Source: Paulinella micropora
Lineage: Eukaryota > Cercozoa > Imbricatea > Euglyphida
Direction: 5' to 3'
Length of the DNA stretch: 30,524 bases
Assembly (NCBI GenBank): GCA_009731375.1
Contig: BJOX01000347.1
Span: forward strand, 170,863-201,386
Under the pieces are notes generated by a model. That model ran no database searches. It had not been told where the DNA came from and saw nothing but the letters and a program-made list of their open reading frames with translations. The translations under genes were made by a program, and so were the position numbers. The number at the start of each line of letters is the position of its first letter. The first letter of the stretch is position 1. Positions 1-13,515 of the stretch are shown here, piece after piece.

Positions 1-49
1 GTAGGTAGGTAGGTAGGTAGGTAGGTAGGTAGGTAGGTAGGTAGGTAGG

Positions 50-136
<87 letters not shown>

Positions 137-159
137 TAGATAGATAGATAGATAGATCG
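1..159. repeat. (GTAG)n / (GATA)n microsatellite
   Basis: The window opens with about 50 bases of GTAG units that turn into GATA units, with one imperfect break near 137. The array ends directly against the stop codon of the minus-strand exon at 160-274, so that gene has essentially no unique 3' flank here. Confidence 0.97.
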
Positions 160-557
160 CTAGCCAGCCCGACCTTTGGAGCCCTCGATCAGCTCTCCCA
201 CTCGCAAGTTGAGGTCTTCAATCAAATGCAAGGCTTCTTTCTTGGTCAAGTCCAACACTTGCATGCCCTGCTCCCTGTAACACATGCCACAAAATGTCGC
301 AGAAAGATGTAGTCATGATAGATTGCTTCCTTCTTTGTCAAGTTTAACACCTGCATTCCCTTCTCTCTGCTACACATGCGTAATCATCATAGACAGATAC
401 AGTCATGGTTGTAGACATAGCCATGATTACAGACATATATAAATGTAGACACAGATAAAGATATAGATACCGAAAAAAACTATTTTTGTACCTCTGTTCT
501 TCTTCCTGTTCCAGGATGGATTTCGTCTTGATCAGCAGCGGCAGCTCTTGCTGTTGC
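160..557 (-). CDS. 3' end of an unidentified spliced host gene (exons 492-557 and 160-274)
   Basis: I do not recognise the family. Two minus-strand exons can be read. Exon 492-557 follows an acceptor (TATTGGCAG) and ends at a donor (GTACAA). It encodes a charged, probably helical stretch containing LLIKTKSILEQEEEQR and leaves two bases of a split codon. Exon 160-274 follows the acceptor GTGTTACAG, supplies the third base of an Arg codon, and encodes 37 residues including EQGMQVLDLTKKEALHLIED, then TAG at 160-162. The phases match exactly. The Glu/Lys/Leu-rich composition suggests a coiled coil. A second, older-looking copy of the acceptor and exon start lies at about 325-415 with the same splice phase (REKGMQVLNLTKKEAI), so it could be an alternative exon or a relic. 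Upstream exons lie beyond the part I can read. Coding sense is well supported by the phase agreement; function is unknown. Confidence 0.6.
233..415. repeat. About 92-base tandem duplication of a 3' splice site plus exon start
   Basis: Bases 233-324 and 325-415 align over most of their length, for example GTCAAGTCCAACACTTGCAT against GTCAAGTTTAACACCTGCAT, followed by the minus-strand acceptor region (ACACATGCCAC against ACACATGCGTA). Both copies keep a minus-strand AG acceptor and an open exon start in the same phase. The copies have diverged, so the duplication is not recent. Confidence 0.7.
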
Positions 558-789
558 CTGCCAATAGAAAACACAATGGCCGGTAGGCCAAATATGGCAA
601 GTTGCCGGGAAATCACCGCAAATACCGCAAAAATTTCCTTGCCTTTGCTTCCCATGAATATCGAACGTTTCCGGGAAATCATCACAGAAAGCGAAAAATT
701 TGAGTGTCTGATGTGTTTTACCGGTGCTGACGGACAGCGGCCATGTAAAGCTATTAGCTAGACTGGCCCTTTCTCCTTTCACCTCTGGT
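558..789. other. Unique sequence without a recognisable gene
   Basis: I see no convincing exon here. A degenerate direct repeat is present: 603-635 and 670-702 share CCGGGAAATCA followed by GCAAA/GCGAAAAATTT-like sequence. The stretch is probably an intron of the minus-strand gene to its left. Confidence 0.4.
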
Positions 790-1011
790 CAATCCAATTT
801 CCTGCGCATACGTACATCCATACATACATGCCCGCTTGCACGTAAATACATACATAGACATGTAGGTGCGTAAGTATAAACATACATGAATTTAGATATA
901 TGCATGCACACATACATGCATACGTGTATACATATATACAGGTACACCACTGCACACATACATACATACATACATAACATACATACATGCGGCAGGAGGA
1001 GGAGGGGGAGA
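790..1011. repeat. ACAT/CATA-rich microsatellite
   Basis: The stretch is dominated by imperfect ACAT and GCAT units, densest at 955-990, and runs into the N gap at 1012-1078. Reading frames through it are simple-repeat artefacts. Confidence 0.85.
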
Positions 1012-1078
1012 NNNNNNNNNNNNNNNNNNNNNNNNNNNNNNNNNNNNNNNNNNNNNNNNNNNNNNNNNNNNNNNNNNN

Positions 1079-1880
1079 GGGGGGGGGAAGGAGGATGAGC
1101 AGCAGGAGAAGAAAAAGAGAAGGATGAGCAGCAGGAGAACAAAAAGAGAAGGATGAGCAAAAGGAGAAGGGGGAGGAGGAGGATGAGCAGCAGCAGCAGA
1201 AGGAGGAGGAGCAGCAGCAGCAGTAGCAGAAGGAGAAGGAGGAGGAGGAGGAGCAGCAGCAGCAGCAGAAGGAGGAAGAGGAGCAGCAGTGGCAGCAGGA
1301 GTAGCAGGAGAGGCAGCAGGAACAGCAGCAGGAGGAGGAGGAGCAGCGCAGCAGAAACGGGAGCAGGAGGAGGAGGAGCAGCAGCAGCAGGAACAGGAAC
1401 AGGAGCAGAAGGGCGAGGAGGAGAGCAGGAGGAGGAGGTGGTGGTGATGGAGGAGGAGGAGGAGGAGGAGGAGGAGGAGAAGAAGAAGAAGAAGAAGAAG
1501 AAGAAGAAGAAGAAGAAGAAGAAGAAGAAGAAGAAGAAGAAGAAGAAGAAGAAGAAGAAGAAGAAGAGAGGAAGAGGAAGAGGAAGAGGAAGAGGAAGAG
1601 GAAGAAGAAGAAGAAGAAGAAGAAGAAGAAGAAGAAGAGAAGAAGAAGAAGAAGAAGAAGAAGAAGAAGAAGAAGAAGAAGAAGAAGAAGAAGAAGAAGA
1701 AGAAGAAGAAGAAGAAGAAGAAGAAGAAGAAGAAGAAGAACAAGAAGAAGAAGAAGAAGAAGAAGAAGAAGAATCAGGAGGATGAGGAGGAGTAGGAGGC
1801 GGAAGAGGAGGGGGGGAGGGAGGGAGGGAGGGAGAAGGAGGAGGAGGAGGAACAGAAGGAGCAGAAGTAGTAGAAGGAGC
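1079..1880. repeat. Polypurine tract, (AGG)n / (AAG)n / (GCA)n
   Basis: About 800 bases are almost entirely purine on the plus strand, broken by occasional GCAGCA runs. The core at about 1477-1790 is nearly pure AAG. All six frames give homopolymeric poly-Glu, poly-Lys, poly-Ser or poly-Leu, so no coding meaning is inferred. Confidence 0.95.
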
Positions 1881-2575
1881 GACAGATGGAGCAGAAGGAG
1901 GTACGTATGTACAAAGTAAGGTACATACACTACATTCCATAAATGAACATGCGTACGTATACACACGCAGTGTTCCCGTTTGATTCTTGATAAAGAAACG
2001 GACCTACCAATATTGCTAACAACTAGTCTAACATGGTAAGACAAGGAGGTAGCTTTCTTGGTGTTATAGAGTGTTATAGATGTCTTCACATGAGGAAAAA
2101 CAACCAAAAATAGAAAAACAAGCGAGCATACAAGTACTCATAAGATCTCTCATACAGGATCAAAATGTCAAACAGATAGAAATGGTCACAGAGCTCCATC
2201 CAACTGCAAACACGAGATCATACACTCATACAGACAGGAAAAGTCTGGTCTGCTTGTCTGTTCAACCTGAAATAAAAAATTTTAACTGACACCACAATTT
2301 CAGATCAGGCCTGAATGCCATAATACCAAACATCTACCTATGGGCCCGCTCTGTCCATTCGCTTCGGTGTCTTCTTTCTGACCCTTCTTTTCCCCTAAAT
2401 CCTTGCAAAATAAAGTATGAATGTATTGCAAGTATGTGAATGCAATGTATTTGTGTAATGAATGTAATGTTTTCGTTCATATGCACAACAGACATGTACT
2501 TAGACGCATTCACACATGAAATAAAAATATTTCATGATACATGATATACATATATACCGGACACATACTATTCAG
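1881..2575. other. Unique host sequence, gene content uncertain
   Basis: This is mixed-composition sequence. It contains a 69-codon open frame at 2080-2289 with no recognisable motif and an AATAAA at 2409-2414 that could end a transcript on the plus strand. I cannot support a gene model. Confidence 0.35.
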
Positions 2576-3322
2576 TCGTCTGTCTTTCTGTCTGTCTGTC
2601 TGTCTGTCTGGCTGTCTGTCTGTCTGCGTCTGTCTGTGTCTGTCTGTGTCTGTCTGTGTCTGTCCGTGTCTGTCCGTGTCTGTCTGTGTCTGTCTGTGTC
2701 TGTCTGTGTCTGTCTGTGTCTGTCTGTGTCTGTCTGTGTCTGTCTGTGTCTGTCTGTGTCTGTCTGTGTCTGTCTGTGTCTGTCTGTGTCTGTCTGTGTC
2801 TGTCTGTGTCTGTCTGTGTCTGTCTGTGTCTGTCTGTGTCTGTCTGTGTCTGTCTGTGTCTGTCTGTGTCTGTCTGTGTCTGTCTGTGTCTGTCTGTGTC
2901 TGTCTGTGTCTGTCTGTGTCTGTCTGTGTCTGTCTGTGTCTGTCTGTGTCTGTCTGTGTCTGTCTGTGTCTGTCTGTGTCTGTCTGTGTCTGTCTGTGTC
3001 TGTCTGTGTCTGTCTGTGTCTGTCTGTGTCTGTCTGTGTCTGTCTGTGTCTGTCTGTGTCTGTCTGTGTCTGTCTGTGTCTGTCTGTGTCTGTCTGTGTC
3101 TGTCTGTGTCTGTCTGTGTCTGTCTGTGTCTGTTTGTGTCTGTCTGTCTGTCTGTGTCTGTCTGTCTGTCTGTCTGACTGTCTGTCTGTTTGTCTGTTTG
3201 TTTGTCTGTTTGTTTGTCTGTCTGTCTGTCCGTCTGTCTGTCCGTCCGTCTGTCTGTCTATCGTTCTGTCTGTTTGTCTGTCTGTTTGTCTGTCTGTTTG
3301 TCTGTCTGTTTGTCTGTCTGTT

Positions 3323-3354
<32 letters not shown>

Positions 3355-3368
3355 CTGTCTGTCTGTCC

Positions 3369-3407
<39 letters not shown>

Positions 3408-3895
3408 CTGTCTGTCTGTCCGTGCGTCTGTCTGTCCGTCCGTCCGTCCGTCGGTCTGTCTGTCTGTCTGTCTGTCTGTCTACCTGCCTGCCTGCCTGTC
3501 TGCCCGCCTACCTGCTAGTACTCCTCCTGCTGCCTGTCTGTCTGTCTCCTGTCTGTCTGTCTGTCTGTCTGATGTCTGTCTGATGTCTGTCTGTGTCTGC
3601 CTGTGTCTGCCTGTGTCTGTGTCTGCCTGTGTCTGTGTCTGCCTGTGTCTGCTCTGTCTGTCTGTCTGTCTGCCTGTTTCTGTCTGTCTGCCTGTCTGTC
3701 TGTCTGTCTGCCTGTCTGTCTGTCTGTCTGTCTTTCTGTCTTTCTGTCTTTCTGTCTTTCTGTCTGTCTTTCTGTCTCTGTCTCTGTCTCTGTCTTTCTG
3801 TGTCTGTTTGTCTATCTGTGTCTGTCAGTCTGTCAGTCTGTCTGTCTGTCTGTAGTCTGTCTGCCTCTCCGTGCGTCCGTCTGTCTGTCTGTCTA
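2576..3895. repeat. CTGT-family satellite with a 12-base TCTGTCTGTGTC core array
   Basis: The tract begins with (TCTG)n. From about 2632 to 3140 it becomes a nearly perfect 12-base higher-order array (TCTGTCTGTGTC, roughly 42 copies), then reverts to imperfect TCTG, TTTG and TCCG units to 3893. The plus-strand frames give poly Cys-Leu-Ser-Val and are not genes. Confidence 0.97.
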
Positions 3896-3924
3896 GGCAG
3901 GTAGGAAGAAAGTCTTGTGTGTCA

Positions 3925-4160
3925 TTAATCTTTATCTTTATCTTTATCTTTATCTTTATCTTTATCGTTATCCTTATCCTTATCTTTATCTTTATCTTTG
4001 TCTTTATCTTTTATCTCTGTCTTTAATCTTCAATTTCAGTTTTAGTGTGTAATTCACCTTTATCTTTATCTTTGTCTTTATCTTTATCTTTATCTTTATC
4101 TTTATCTTTTACCTCTGTCTTTAGTCTTCATTTTCAGCTTTATCTTTTTATCTTTTCAAT
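3925..4160. repeat. (TATCTT)n hexanucleotide repeat
   Basis: TTATCT units run from about 3930 to 4015 and again at 4055-4110, around a partly duplicated spacer (TTTTATCTCTGTCTTTAATC and TTTTACCTCTGTCTTTAGTC). The whole block looks like an internal duplication. Confidence 0.85.
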
Positions 4161-4503
4161 TATGTGTATCTTCAATGTTTCGATGTATGCCTGTTTGTTT
4201 GTTTGTTTGTCCAATCGCCTGTATATTGTATGAATGTATCTGTGCAGGAATGTATGTATGTATCCATGTCTATCTACGTCTATATACATGTTTTCTTTCG
4301 CTTGTCTTCCCGTGTGTTTTGCTGCGATAGATCTGCCTCCATCAGGCAAAAAGCAGAAAACGCCGTAGTGGGTCACTGTTGTAGTTGAATAACAACTGTT
4401 GGTGCGTGGTTTCCATAACGAGCTAAGAGCACTTGAATTTCGGCTTCAAAGATAGGACAACACTGAGCTCTACAGACATCGAGCCAAAAAGCTGCACTAG
4501 AGT

Positions 4504-8395
<3,892 letters not shown>

Positions 8396-8397
8396 AC

Positions 8398-8403
8398 AAT
8401 AAA
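8398..8403 (+). terminator. Polyadenylation signal of the seven-exon gene
   Basis: AATAAA lies two bases after the TGA stop, implying a very short 3' UTR. Its position supports the terminal exon model. Confidence 0.6.
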
Positions 8404-9800
8404 GTTTCCTACGCCAGCAGTCTGGATAAGGGAAGGTTGTGTGTGTTATGTATCTTTCTATCCGTATGTATCGATGTATTATGTATGTCCTTGGGTATCT
8501 TTGCATGCATGTATGTATGCATTCATGTATGAGTTAATACCTATGTGTGTATGATGCATGCATGTATGTATGTATGTATGTATGCATGTATGTATGTATG
8601 TATGCATGCATGCATGCACGTTGTTTTTAGTACATTGACAGCTTTGATGATGGTTGTTCCGGTCTTCGGTTCAGATGTAGGGTTTTCGGGGATTCTTTAG
8701 CTTCATTTATTGTTGCCAACCGGTAATCACTACGAATTTTTGTAATCATTAAACTTCAAAAATATGACATATTTTTTGTTTCATGGAAATTCATGTTTCG
8801 GATTTTTGAGTTTGTCCCATGGGAAGGGTTCGCTTTTCATTGGCGCGGCACCTCACCTGTTGGCTATTACAACTTGACCGGTTTCAAAGCTACCATTCTT
8901 CAATCTTGACTCATAAGTTCCTGCACAAACAATCCTGTCATTGTTTTCGTCCCTTCACTTCTTCTTTCCATTACCTAGTCGTTGTTTGTAGTCAGGTTTT
9001 TTTTCCAGCACGAGTTGAAACTAGTAATTTATCACTTTCAAATATGTAATATTTTCTTCTTGTGACCATGGGTCTGTTTTTATTACTATGATTACAAAAA
9101 TCATATTTTAACCCTCGGTGGGGGGGGGGGGGGGGGGGGGGGANNNNNNNNNNAAGTAGCTGTAAAACTAGTAAAAACCGTTCAAAGAAAACCATGGCCA
9201 GCTGCACTAGCTGCAGTCGCCCACGCACCACACCAAGTACTCACCAACGCCAGAATGTAAAGAGTTAGTAAACACCAGCACTAAGATGGAACAATCTCCT
9301 CTTGACAGCAGATTTTCTAGATTTTTGGTTATCACTACCTCGGTACCTCACTTAATAAAAGAAATAAAAAGTTCCTGCAGTAATTTTTTCCGATTCCAAA
9401 CCTGTAACACCCACTGTATACTACACTGAGTCGTTTTTACGCTATTTTTTTACGGGAATTCACTCTTGGAAGTGATTCCTTGTTATTAAATGTATTTAAG
9501 ATGAATTCTTATTACATTTCCGGTTTTGAACAATACCGTCCGGTTTTAATGTTGTATTAGGATAATGAATAGGGGAAGGAAGCTTGAATGTTTACAATCC
9601 CCTAGGACCCTTTGGTCATTACTATTTCAATTTAATTCACCGTTACTTAGGTAGTTGATTTGTCAATAGGCAGGACAGTCAATAATGCCAATGTTAACCG
9701 AAATGCGTAAGACCTATACCTAAGTTAGTCAGTCTGTGACGTGGCGGGAAGTCAAAGCGTCAGCCTGTTCTTTTATTATACTAGTTATTAAAGTGCGTTT
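8404..9800. other. Host sequence without a recognisable gene
   Basis: It contains TGTA/TGCA microsatellite at about 8500-8620, a run of about 24 G at 9119-9142 next to a 10-base N gap (9144-9153), and otherwise unique AT-rich sequence. I found no open frame or splice-consistent exon that I would defend. Confidence 0.5.
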
Positions 9801-9870
9801 CCGATGCTGTGTTGATGGTCTTGCTTGGTAGCCCGGATAGACTCTGAAAGGAGTCGGCAAAGGTTCCACG

Positions 9871-10029
9871 ATGGGTAGCTTCCCAAAGGTTATGAGCCTT
9901 GGAACTGAGAAAACAATAGGTTTAAAGCAAGAGTACATCCCGCAGTTGGATGGTACCACTCTGAATTATTCCGACTTCCGTTACAAAGCTAGTGAACTAT
10001 GCAAAGGGCATCAGTACCCGGCTTGGTGA
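9871..10029 (+). CDS. Short Gag-like reading frame, possible Ty1/copia remnant
   Basis: A 52-codon ATG frame carries the stretch IPQLDGTTLNYSDFRYKASE. This resembles the 'LDGTNYxxWKxxM' start of copia-type Gag proteins; the match is from memory of the family pattern and is weak. TGGTAGC at 9826-9832, about 40 bases upstream, equals the first seven bases of a primer-binding site for initiator tRNA-Met, but no LTR end can be seen. The frame ends within about 25 bases of the start of the GC-rich island, so it is probably cut by the junction. It may also be an unrelated host fragment. Confidence 0.3.
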   Translation: MGSFPKVMSLGTEKTIGLKQEYIPQLDGTTLNYSDFRYKASELCKGHQYPAW

Positions 10030-10049
10030 AGGCGTCACGCTGGCATTTG

Positions 10050-11864
10050 ATGACCCCGCGCGCCGACGGCTGGCCTGGCCCGGGCCTTGCTGGCCCTGGG
10101 CCACGAGCTGGAGCGCCCGGCCTCTGCCGGCCCCCTGGCCGCGGCGCTGCCGCTCGTGGCCCTGGCCCGGAGCCAAGCTGTGCCCGCCTGGGGGGCCGAC
10201 TTCGGGGCCCGGCTGGCCGCGCTGCAGCCCATGTGTCGCGGCTACCGCCCTCCTTGGCCAGAGGGGCCCGAGGCCGTGGCCCGTGGCCTGTGCGACGCGC
10301 AGGAGCTGTTGGCCGCCCTGCTAGCGCTGGTGAGGCCGGCCTGCCGGCGCGAGGCCGACCTGGAGTTCGCCCTGCTCGACACCGACGACGGGGCGCCCGC
10401 GCCGCCCGGCGCCGCCGGGGTGTGCGCGGCCGTCAACGCCCACCTGCAGCCCTGGGAGGTGGTGAATCTGCGCGCGCAGGCCTGGCTCCGGGCGCAGCAG
10501 CCCCCGGCGGCCGGGGTCCGCAGGCCGGAGCCCGCGGCCAGTGGTCCACAGGCCGACCTGCAATTCGGGGTGCCCGGCTGGTTGTGGGAGGCCGCCCCCG
10601 GGGGGGGGGCCGACGGCGGCGTGTGTGGCCGCCAGCCAGCTGGCCTGTGACTTTTTCCTGGCGCAGCACTGGAAGGGCCTGGCCCTGGCGGCCGGCCGGC
10701 CGCTCGGCCAGGCCACGCGCGTCGGTCCACGGCTGCGCGGCTCCTCGCTGGCGGAGGGCGGGCACCTGCTGCCCCGGGCAGAGGACGGCCAGCTGCAGCG
10801 GACGACCGACCTGTGGCTCGCGTGCTCGGAGCTGTTCCTGCTGCTGCGCGCGGCGATGGCCACGTCGGCCTGTGCCTCGGTGGGGTCGGCCGCGGCCCTC
10901 CTGGCCCTGCAGGCCGCGCTGCCCGCCGTGCGCCGTTTCCAACAGCTGCTGCTGCGGCTGGGCCTGGACCTGCGTACCCGGAAGCTGTGGCTCGTGGTCC
11001 TGACCGAGCTGCAGCAGGCGTGGTGCGCGGCCGGCTGCGCGCACCCGCCGCGGGCCTGGTGCGACCTGGTCCAGACCGCCATCAACAGCCTGCCCGTGGC
11101 GCTGTGCCCGGCGGTGCGCGGTCGCTGCGCTAGGAAGTGCCAGGCGCTCGGCGTTCGGCAGGGCCCCCCGGCCGCCTCTTCCTGCCCCTGCTGCTCGGGA
11201 TGGGCTCCCGCCAGCGGGAGGTGTGGTTCGTGCCCCGCGCCGCTACGCGGCGGCCGGCCCCCCGGCGCTGCTCCACACGCCTGGCTATGAGGTCTGCTTC
11301 GTGCCCGTGCGCAACAGCGCGCCGCACCTGTTCAACCCCGACGAGAGCACCGGCGGCACGCTGCTGGCCGGCCTGCAGCGGGCGCTCGCCGGGCTGCGGG
11401 GCCTCGTTTGCCTCGACGACGAGGACACCGCCTTCTTTGGCGGCGCGGCGGGGGAGCCCAGCGTCCGCGGCCACGTGGTGCTCGGCGCACCCGCCGGCGC
11501 GGCGGCCCAGGCCCCTCCCGCGACCGGCCCGGGGCAGGCGCTCTGGGCCTCGGGCCAGGGCGCCGTGTCAGTCAACGCCCGGCGCCGGGGGGTGCCGGCC
11601 TGCACCCTGGTGGCGCTCCAGGAGGTCCCCGGCTGCTCGGCCGGCTTGGTGCCCCCCGGGCCGGACGGCCCGGACGCCCGCCCTGGCGCGTACCTCGTGG
11701 TGGACGCACGCGCGTCGTACCAGGACTTGCTAGTGTCGCCCGTGGCCACCTTGACGCGTGAGGGCCTGGACGTGTTCTACGCCCTGGCGCAGGCGGGCGC
11801 CCCGCGCCCGGCGGCCCCCCCGGCGGCCCCCCCGGCGGCCCCCCCGGCGGACGGGCTGGACTAG
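10050..11864 (+). pseudogene. Unknown GC-island protein (gene A), frame disrupted
   Basis: I do not recognise this protein. Coding sense continues for about 600 codons but switches frame. It runs from ATG 10050 into the frame that is open to 10650, then into another frame from a G10 run near 10600, then near 11160 and 11240, and ends at TAG 11862-11864. The middle part is rich in leucine and alanine and probably helical (FLLLRAAMATSACASVGSAA). The C-terminal part is more globular and holds EVCFVPVRNSAPHLFNPDES and YLVVDARASYQDLL. It ends in three PAAPP-type repeats encoded by a 12-base GC repeat at about 11811-11850. AATAAA follows at 11985. The breaks sit in homopolymers or near repeats, so sequencing indels are as likely as decay. 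Confidence 0.5.
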
Positions 11865-11984
11865 CGCTCGGGGGGCGCCTGGCCGGCTCTGCCCCCCCCC
11901 CTACCCCTTCCCGTCCTTTTCTTCGCTGCCCCGGCGCTGTACCTGTGTTTCAGGCGGGGGGAGCGTGCCCCGTCTCCGTGTGTC

Positions 11985-11990
11985 AATAAA
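11985..11990 (+). terminator. Polyadenylation signal of gene A
   Basis: AATAAA lies 121 bases after the gene A stop, in an otherwise very GC-rich stretch where AT-rich hexamers are rare. Confidence 0.6.
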
Positions 11991-12073
11991 CCTTGGTTAT
12001 TAAATCGGCCGGGCACCGAGGGAACAGACTGCTCCAGCAGTTCCGGCCGTCAACGTGGGAGCAAGGCTTTCTT

Positions 12074-12079
12074 TTTAAT
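12074..12079 (-). terminator. ATTAAA polyadenylation signal of the F-box gene
   Basis: Read on the minus strand, ATTAAA lies about 120 bases after the F-box gene stop. It faces the gene A signal 84 bases away, as expected for convergent transcription units. Confidence 0.5.
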
Positions 12080-12199
12080 CAGCCAGGAGCCCGGCGGCAG
12101 TCATGTGCCGGAGCGGTCGTAGTCCCCAGGGGGAATACTAGGTCTGGTGACACACAGCCACAGTGTCCTCGTACTTAACAGACAGAGCGGAGTGATTTT

Positions 12200-13087
12200 T
12201 CAGTGGTTTGGCCCCTGTGCCTCGTACGAGTCCGGGTTCCCCGCGCCCTCTGCCCCCCGGGCCTCTGCCGCCGGGGTAGGCTCGGGTGCCCGGTGCCGCA
12301 GTTCCGGGTGCGGCGGGTGTGGCGAGCGCCAGTGGTGCGCTGCTTGGCCCGGCGCCGCCCCCGGGTCACGGTACGTAGCTAGCTGCCACTCGCGGCCGGG
12401 CCGCGCCTGGAGGAGGCCCAGTCCGTCCACGAGCCAGCGCAGGGTGGCATAGCTGCAGAAGGCCTTGATTTGGCGACAGACAAACTCTAAGCCGGCCTCC
12501 GGGTCGCTAAGTGCGGCCACTGGCCGCATGGCCTCGAGCACAAGCCACTCTGTCCTGCTGGCGCCCAGGACCGGTGGCTCAGCGGGCGGAGCCGCTTCCC
12601 CCGTCACCAGCAGCCGGACGCTCAGGCGCCCTCCCACGTTATCCTGGAAGACGAGCACGTGTACGGACCACCGCGGGGCGGCCGGGCACTCCTGCCTGAG
12701 ACGCGCACTGAATTCATCCAAGGGGAGCAGGGTGGTCGCGTGCTGCTGCGTCGACAAGGGGAAGCTCAAGGACTGTCTCAGCAGGGCTCGCGCTGCGGCG
12801 ACTATCCGCAGGAACGAGAGGGTAGCCCGTGCTTCCAACAGAAGTTTCTCTTCCTGGCCTCTGCGCAGCCGGAGCTGGTCTGCCAAGAGGCGTGCGTATT
12901 CGCGGCAAGTCCTGGCTAGCCGCTGCAGCTCGTCGGAGGACAGTAGGGGGGCTAGCGCTTCCAGCAGCTCCGGCGGCAGGTGGGCGAGCGTCGTCACGCA
13001 CAGCTCACGGGCCTCGGGCTCGGGGCCGTCAGTTCTGGGCTTCTTGCGGCTGCAGCCGGCAGACGCGTGCGTACACTCTCTGAACAT
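12200..13087 (-). CDS. F-box domain protein
   Basis: The frame encodes 295 residues from an ATG in a strong context (CCACCATGT); the longer upstream frame lacks this context and looks like antisense noise. Residues about 34-72 form an F-box: HLPPELLEALAPLLSSDEL, then LARTCREYARLLADQL, with the usual Leu-Pro start and the hydrophobic spacing of helices 1-3. F-box proteins bridge substrates to SKP1-CUL1 ubiquitin ligases through this segment. The remaining 220 residues would be the substrate-binding part, but contain no repeat I recognise; a basic KKPR patch precedes the F-box. The gene diverges from the F-box/LRR gene at 13359 across a 271-base GC-rich intergenic region with no visible TATA box. 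The frame is intact, unlike its neighbours. Confidence 0.7.
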   Translation of the reverse strand: MFRECTHASAGCSRKKPRTDGPEPEARELCVTTLAHLPPELLEALAPLLSSDELQRLARTCREYARLLADQLRLRRGQEEKLLLEARATLSFLRIVAAARALLRQSLSFPLSTQQHATTLLPLDEFSARLRQECPAAPRWSVHVLVFQDNVGGRLSVRLLVTGEAAPPAEPPVLGASRTEWLVLEAMRPVAALSDPEAGLEFVCRQIKAFCSYATLRWLVDGLGLLQARPGREWQLATYRDPGAAPGQAAHHWRSPHPPHPELRHRAPEPTPAAEARGAEGAGNPDSYEAQGPNH

Positions 13088-13475
13088 GGTGGCTGGCTGG
13101 CTGGTCTGCCTAACTTGGGAGGCCCCGGCTTTTGTGTGGGTGGCCAGCACAGCGGCGTGCCGTCGCCCTCGCGCGTCCCCCTGGCACGCGCCCCGGGGCG
13201 CGCCCGTCCTCCTCTCGGTGCGTCCCCCTTCCTCCCGGCGGCCCACCGCCGGCGCCGGCCCCTCTGCCTCCCCGTGGACGAGCCCCGGGGGAGGGGGGAA
13301 GGCTGTCGGGGCGGCCCGGTCCTGTAATTCCCAAACGCACGGCGCGCGGGTGGCGAGGATGCAGCGCTCCCCCCTCGCCGGCCCGACGGCGCCGCCGGTC
13401 GCGCCCCTGTTGCTCCGGCTGCTAGCCCCAGTCGACGTGGCAACGGCGTACGCCGTCGCGCCCGAGTGGCTGTCA

Positions 13476-13515
13476 CGCGAGCGCCAGGCGGCTGGCGCGA
13501 GCGCCAGGCCGCCTG
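13476..13515 (+). repeat. 20-base tandem duplication breaking the F-box/LRR gene
   Basis: CGCGAGCGCCAGGCGGCTGG is followed directly by CGCGAGCGCCAGGCCGCCTG. The extra 20 bases change the frame from that of ATG 13359 to that of the downstream LRR region. Confidence 0.85.

Noticed and set aside
2576-3895. CRISPR array
   Set aside because: The units are 4-12 bases with no spacers; it is a simple satellite.
779-3904. Long open frames rich in Leu, Ser, Lys, Glu or Cys-Leu-Ser-Val
   Set aside because: They are translations of microsatellites in several frames at once and contain no non-repetitive protein sequence.
9729-9959. Minus-strand frame of 76 codons
   Set aside because: It is antisense to the Gag-like frame, which has the better protein character; no motif is visible on the minus strand.
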